Below are positions 40,042 to 43,302 of a stretch of DNA of 43,302 bases, in pieces. Source of the stretch: Actinomycetota bacterium (GTDB lineage Bacteria > Actinomycetota > Thermoleophilia > Gaiellales > Gaiellaceae); contig SIRU01000027.1 of assembly GCA_004366385.1 (NCBI GenBank), forward strand, positions 1 through 43,302. The letters are read 5' to 3'. The notes beneath the pieces are model-generated. The model was not told the DNA's origin. It made no database searches and worked only from the letters and a program-made list of their open reading frames with translations. The first letter of the stretch is position 1. Every line of letters starts with the position of its first letter. The position numbers and the translations under genes were made by a program.

Positions 40042-41230
40042 GGCCGTTGCGGAGGTTCTCCCAGAGCACGGCCGCGCCCATGCCCATCCCGATGCAGAGC
40101 GCGGTGAGGCCGTAGCGGACGTCCGGCCTCTCGCTGAAGCCGCGGGCGAGCTGCGCCATCAGCCGGACGCCGGTCGCGGCGAGCGGATGGCCGCAGGCGA
40201 TCGCGCCGCCGTACGGGTTCAGGCGCGGGTCGTCCGGCTCGACGCCGACCCCGTCGCACCACGTGAGCACCTGCACCGCGAACGGCTCGTTCAGCTCGAA
40301 GAGGCCGACGTCGTCGATCGTGATCCCGGCCCGCTCCAGCACCTTGCTCGTCGCCGGGACCGGCCCGAGGCCCATGAGCTCCGGCTCGACGCCCGCGTAC
40401 GCGAAGCCGGCGAGCCGCATCGTCGGCTCGAGGCCGAGCTCTTCGGCCGCGCTCTCGGAGGCGATGAGCGCCGCGGTCGCGCCGTCGGTGAGCCCCGCTG
40501 AGTTCCCGGCCGTGACCCGGCCGCCGGCGCGGAACGGCGTCCGCAACTCGGCGAGCGCCTCCAGCGTCGTGTCGGGGCGGAGGAACTCGTCTCGCGCGGC
40601 GACCGTCCAGCCCTCGTCCGTGAAGACCGACATCGGGACGACGATCTCGTCCATCACGCCGTCGTCCCACGCCTTCGCGGCCTTCTGCTGCGACGCGACC
40701 GCGTACGTGTCCGCGGCCTCCTTCGTCAGGTGCGGGAAGGCGTCGTGCAGGTTCTCGGCCGTGGCGCCCATTACGCCGGCGGACTCGTCCACGATGCGCT
40801 CGGAGACGAAGCGCGGGTTGAAGTCGACGTCCTCGCCCATCGGATGGTGACCCATGTGCTCGACTCCGCCGACGAGGACGACGTCGGCCGCCCCCATGGC
40901 GATCTCGCCTGCGCCGGCCGTCGTGGCCGTCAGCGCCCCCGCGCACATGCGGTCGACCGCGAAGCCGGGGACGGTCTTCGGGAGCCCGGCGAGCAGCGCG
41001 ACGTCGCGCCCGAGGGTCAGGCCCTGGTCGCCGACCTGCGCGGTCGCGGCGAAGACGACGTCATCGATCCGCTCGGGCGGGAGCTGCGGGTTGCGGCGCA
41101 GGAGCTCGCGCACGACCTTCACGCCCATGTCGTCCGCGCGCGTCTTCCAGAACAGCCCGCTCTCGCCCGCGCGGCCGAACGCCGTGCGGACGCCGTCGAC
41201 GTACACGACCTCGCTCAGGGTGCGTGCCAT
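40034..41230 (-). CDS. Acetyl-CoA acyltransferase (thiolase)
   Basis: The 398-residue thiolase has nucleophile Cys96 (DRMCAGALTA), NEPFAVQVL, His348 (CGHPLAATG) and Cys379 (ALCIGMGMG). It cleaves 3-ketoacyl-CoA in the last step of beta-oxidation, forming a complex with the downstream FadB-type protein. ATG at 41230 has TATGGT 8 nt upstream and no Shine-Dalgarno. It is divergent from the gene at 41253 with 22 bp between them. Confidence 0.95.
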   Translation of the reverse strand: MARTLSEVVYVDGVRTAFGRAGESGLFWKTRADDMGVKVVRELLRRNPQLPPERIDDVVFAATAQVGDQGLTLGRDVALLAGLPKTVPGFAVDRMCAGALTATTAGAGEIAMGAADVVLVGGVEHMGHHPMGEDVDFNPRFVSERIVDESAGVMGATAENLHDAFPHLTKEAADTYAVASQQKAAKAWDDGVMDEIVVPMSVFTDEGWTVAARDEFLRPDTTLEALAELRTPFRAGGRVTAGNSAGLTDGATAALIASESAAEELGLEPTMRLAGFAYAGVEPELMGLGPVPATSKVLERAGITIDDVGLFELNEPFAVQVLTWCDGVGVEPDDPRLNPYGGAIACGHPLAATGVRLMAQLARGFSERPDVRYGLTALCIGMGMGAAVLWENLRNGHG

Positions 41231-41238
41231 CCGCCGAG

Positions 41239-41248
41239 ACCATACTTT
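41239..41248. promoter_or_regulatory. Overlapping divergent -10 boxes (thiolase and 41253 gene)
   Basis: Bottom strand: TATGGT (41244-41239), 8 nt before the thiolase ATG. Top strand: CATACT at 41241-41246, 6 nt before the GTG at 41253, or TACTTT at 4 nt. The two hexamers overlap by four base pairs. Confidence 0.42.
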
Positions 41249-41252
41249 CCGC

Positions 41253-41906
41253 GTGGCTCTCGACTGGGAGGAACGTGCGGCGCGCGCGATCGCGCGGCAC
41301 GACGACGGCGCGGCCCGCCTGCCCAAGGACGGAGACGAGCGCCAGCGGCAGCTGACGCGCATGGGGAACGCGGCGTGGGCGGCCGGGCTCTCGTTCCTCA
41401 TGGCCGGTTGTCGCGAGGAGGCCTCGGCGTGGCTCGTGCGCGCAGCCGAGCGGTACCGCGAGAGCTGGCCGCTCGCGCCGCCGGAGAGCTGGGGGCGGCC
41501 GATCGGGGCGCTCAAGTCGAGGCTGATCGCTGGGGATCTCGAAGGCGCGCGGATGGACGCACTCTGGGCGCTGGAGGCAGGCGCCTCGCGCTCCGAGAGC
41601 CCGATCGGGGTTTACGCGGCGGCGCTCGCGCGGCTCGTCCTCGGAGCGGACGCCGAAGCGCACGCGACCGCGGAGGCGCTGCGTGGACGCGACGACTTCC
41701 CGGGGCCGGTGGCCGACGCGCTCTCGGCGTTGGCCGCTCACGACGGGGCCGGGTACGACGCTGCGATCCAGGCGCTCGTCGCCGACTTCGAGACGCGCGA
41801 CGAGTTCCTCGAGGACGCGCCCGTCGCGGACACGGTGCTCGCGCTCCAGGCGCTCGCGCGCGGGCGTGGCCTGGAGGTCGAGCTCAGCTCTCCGCTCGTG
41901 CCGTAG
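41253..41906 (+). CDS. Hypothetical helical (TPR-like) protein
   Basis: The 217-residue protein is Ala/Leu/Arg/Glu-rich, predicted all-helical and without membrane segments. Patterns such as GLSFLMAGCREEASAWLVRA, GALKSRLIAGDLEGARMDAL and VYAAALARLVLGADAEAHAT look like paired helices of degenerate TPRs. No enzyme motif is visible and I do not recognise a family. GTG at 41253 fits the divergent promoter. The cyclase fusion follows 25 bp later and may be co-transcribed. Confidence 0.75.
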   Translation: MALDWEERAARAIARHDDGAARLPKDGDERQRQLTRMGNAAWAAGLSFLMAGCREEASAWLVRAAERYRESWPLAPPESWGRPIGALKSRLIAGDLEGARMDALWALEAGASRSESPIGVYAAALARLVLGADAEAHATAEALRGRDDFPGPVADALSALAAHDGAGYDAAIQALVADFETRDEFLEDAPVADTVLALQALARGRGLEVELSSPLVP

Positions 41907-41931
41907 GCAGACCGTCGGGCAGACTTCGCCC

Positions 41932-43269
41932 GTGCAGCCCGAGACGCGCTACGCCCGGTCCGGCGACCTCTCGATCGCCTACCAGGTCATCGGCGACGGT
42001 CCCGTCGACCTCCTGTACGCGCCCGGCGCCGTCTCCAACGTCGAGTACAGCTGGACCATCCCGGCCATCGCGGAGTGGTGGCGCCGGCTCGCCCGGTTCT
42101 CGCGGCTGATCGTCTTCGACAAGCGCGGCACCGGCCTCTCCGACCGGGCGCGCGGCATGCCCACGCTCGAGGAGCGGATCGACGACATGCGCGCGGTCCT
42201 GGACGCCGCCGGCTCGGAGCGTGCGGTCGTCTTCGGAGAGTCGGAGGGCGGGTCGATGGCCGCCCTCTACGCCGCGACCTACCCCGAGCGCACGGTCGGC
42301 CTCGTCCTCTACGGGGCGGAGGCCCGCTGGGCGTGGGCGCCCGACTACACCTGGGGGGCGAAGCCGGAGCTGATCCCCCGGCTGCTGGAGGAGTTGAAGC
42401 GGACCTGGGGGACGCTCGAGATGGCGCGGGACGACCTCGCCCGGTTCGGCCCGAGCGCCGCGGGCGACCCCGAGCTGGAGCGGCTCTGGGCGAGCTGGAT
42501 CCGCTTCAGCTGCACGCCCGCCGACTTCGAGACCTACGTCCTGATGGGCATGGAGACCGACGTCCGCCACGTGCTGCCGACGATTGCCGTGCCCACGCTC
42601 GTCGTGCACCACACCGGGGACCGCGTCGTCTCTGTCGAGCAGGGCCGGCACATCGCGGAGCGGATACCCGGCGCCCGCTGGGTGGAGCTTCCGGGCGAGG
42701 ATCACTACGCGTGGTTCGGCGACGCCGAGGCGGTCGCGTCAGAGCTCGAGCGCTTCGTGGCCGGGCTTGCGGCCGAGGCCGAGTTCGACCGGGTGCTCGC
42801 CACCGTCCTGTTCACCGACATCGTGGGGTCGACCGCCAGAGCCGTGGAGCTCGGCGACCGGGCTTGGCGAGAGCTCGTGGAACGGCACCACCAGCTCGTG
42901 CGCGCGCATCTCGCGCGCTTCCGCGGCACGGAGGTCGACGTCGCGGGCGACGGCTTCTTTGCGACCTTCGACGGGCCTGCGCGGGCGATCCGCTGCGCGT
43001 GCGCGGTCGCCGACGCCGTGCGCGAGCTCGGGCTCGAGATCCGTGCGGGGCTGCACACGGGAGAGGTGGAGCTCGGGTCCGACCGGCCCCGCGGGGTGGC
43101 GATCCACATCGGGGCGCGCGTCGCGGCTCAGGCCGGGCCGGGAGAGGTGCTCGTGTCGAGCACGGTGAAGGACCTCGTCGCGGGCTCCGGGATCTCCTTC
43201 GACGAGCGCGGCGTTGCCGAGCTGAAGGGCGTGCCCGGCGAGTGGAGGCTGTTCGGCGCCCGGCCCTGA
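41932..43269 (+). CDS. Alpha/beta hydrolase fused to class III nucleotide cyclase
   Basis: The 445-residue protein joins an alpha/beta hydrolase (1-280) to a class III adenylate/guanylate cyclase (285-445). The hydrolase has FGESEGGS with nucleophile Ser104, Asp230 (HHTGDRVV) and His258 (GEDHYAW). The cyclase has metal-binding Asp296 in LFTDIVGST and Asp340 in DVAGDGFFATF, plus HIGARVAAQAGPGEV. It should make cAMP (or cGMP), with the hydrolase domain as a possible ligand sensor. GTG at 41932 has CAGACT 6 nt upstream. The remaining 33 bp of the window hold nothing recognisable. Confidence 0.92.
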   Translation: MQPETRYARSGDLSIAYQVIGDGPVDLLYAPGAVSNVEYSWTIPAIAEWWRRLARFSRLIVFDKRGTGLSDRARGMPTLEERIDDMRAVLDAAGSERAVVFGESEGGSMAALYAATYPERTVGLVLYGAEARWAWAPDYTWGAKPELIPRLLEELKRTWGTLEMARDDLARFGPSAAGDPELERLWASWIRFSCTPADFETYVLMGMETDVRHVLPTIAVPTLVVHHTGDRVVSVEQGRHIAERIPGARWVELPGEDHYAWFGDAEAVASELERFVAGLAAEAEFDRVLATVLFTDIVGSTARAVELGDRAWRELVERHHQLVRAHLARFRGTEVDVAGDGFFATFDGPARAIRCACAVADAVRELGLEIRAGLHTGEVELGSDRPRGVAIHIGARVAAQAGPGEVLVSSTVKDLVAGSGISFDERGVAELKGVPGEWRLFGARP

Positions 43270-43302
43270 GCGGGCCGGGCGCTAGGGGCCGTTGCCCGCG
43301 AG

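Noticed and set aside
1-43302. CRISPR arrays, tRNA/rRNA genes, IS elements, prophage or integrase genes
   Set aside because: No regularly spaced repeats, cloverleaf-like stretches with a T-loop, transposase or integrase motifs were seen on either strand by reading; small tRNAs could still be missed without a covariance search.

Overview
The window is very GC-rich (roughly 70% by eye), densely coded and packed with stop/start overlaps. The gene content (DUF3052, PAC2, VC1184-type aminotransferase, TetR/DHA2 efflux, a cyclase fused to an alpha/beta hydrolase) fits an actinobacterium. I infer a Thermoleophilia-like lineage, probably a metagenome assembly, because a 23-bp Illumina adapter sequence sits inside a gene at 16899-16921. 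No tRNA, rRNA, IS element, prophage or CRISPR array was seen.

Layout. 1-788 (-): partial MobA-like nucleotidyltransferase behind a secreted cyclophilin. 809-1390 (+): DNA-3-methyladenine glycosylase. 1374-8234 (-): a coupled six-gene operon of M32 carboxypeptidase, the three subunits of a xanthine-dehydrogenase-type molybdenum hydroxylase, a TIM-barrel amidohydrolase and a P-loop kinase. 8459-11595 (+): M24 peptidase plus acetyl/propionyl-CoA synthetase. 11577-12268 (-): Phd/VapC-type toxin-antitoxin pair. 12340-15012 (-): PLP decarboxylase and M16 protease. 15038-15922 (+): SIS isomerase. 15947-18795 (-): OsmC, class V aminotransferase, epimerase, DUF3052. 18847-20734 (+): small protein, HAD hydrolase, Mug glycosylase, NUDIX. 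20749-22461 (-): NadE. 22509-23189 (+): probable hotdog protein. 23308-26711 (-): zinc-ribbon PAS protein, SDR and acyl-CoA synthetase. 26760-28792 (+): DHA2 efflux pump and TetR.

28793-30759 holds the most unusual locus. An XRE-HTH/TPR regulator is followed after 13 bp by a 31-codon gene with a strong Shine-Dalgarno; its product is a short basic, hydrophobic peptide. Divergently, a near-consensus promoter and a strong intrinsic terminator bracket a structured untranslated transcript of about 175 nt. Three AAGTCAAGT boxes lie between, one covering the -35 of that transcript. This resembles an RRNPP receptor/peptide pair (known from Firmicutes) coupled to a small RNA. It is an inference from layout, not shown.

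30786-35384 carries a thioredoxin-fold lipoprotein, an SDR, SelD, heme A synthase and a PAC2 protein. 35395-41230 (-) carries a beta-oxidation pair (thiolase, FadB-type fusion) and an SF2 helicase. 41253-43269 (+) carries a helical protein of unknown function and the hydrolase-cyclase fusion.

A window-wide pattern is that about 16 genes have a TAnnnT-type -10 hexamer 6-9 nt before the start codon and no Shine-Dalgarno, the signature of leaderless transcription. This helped choose several starts.
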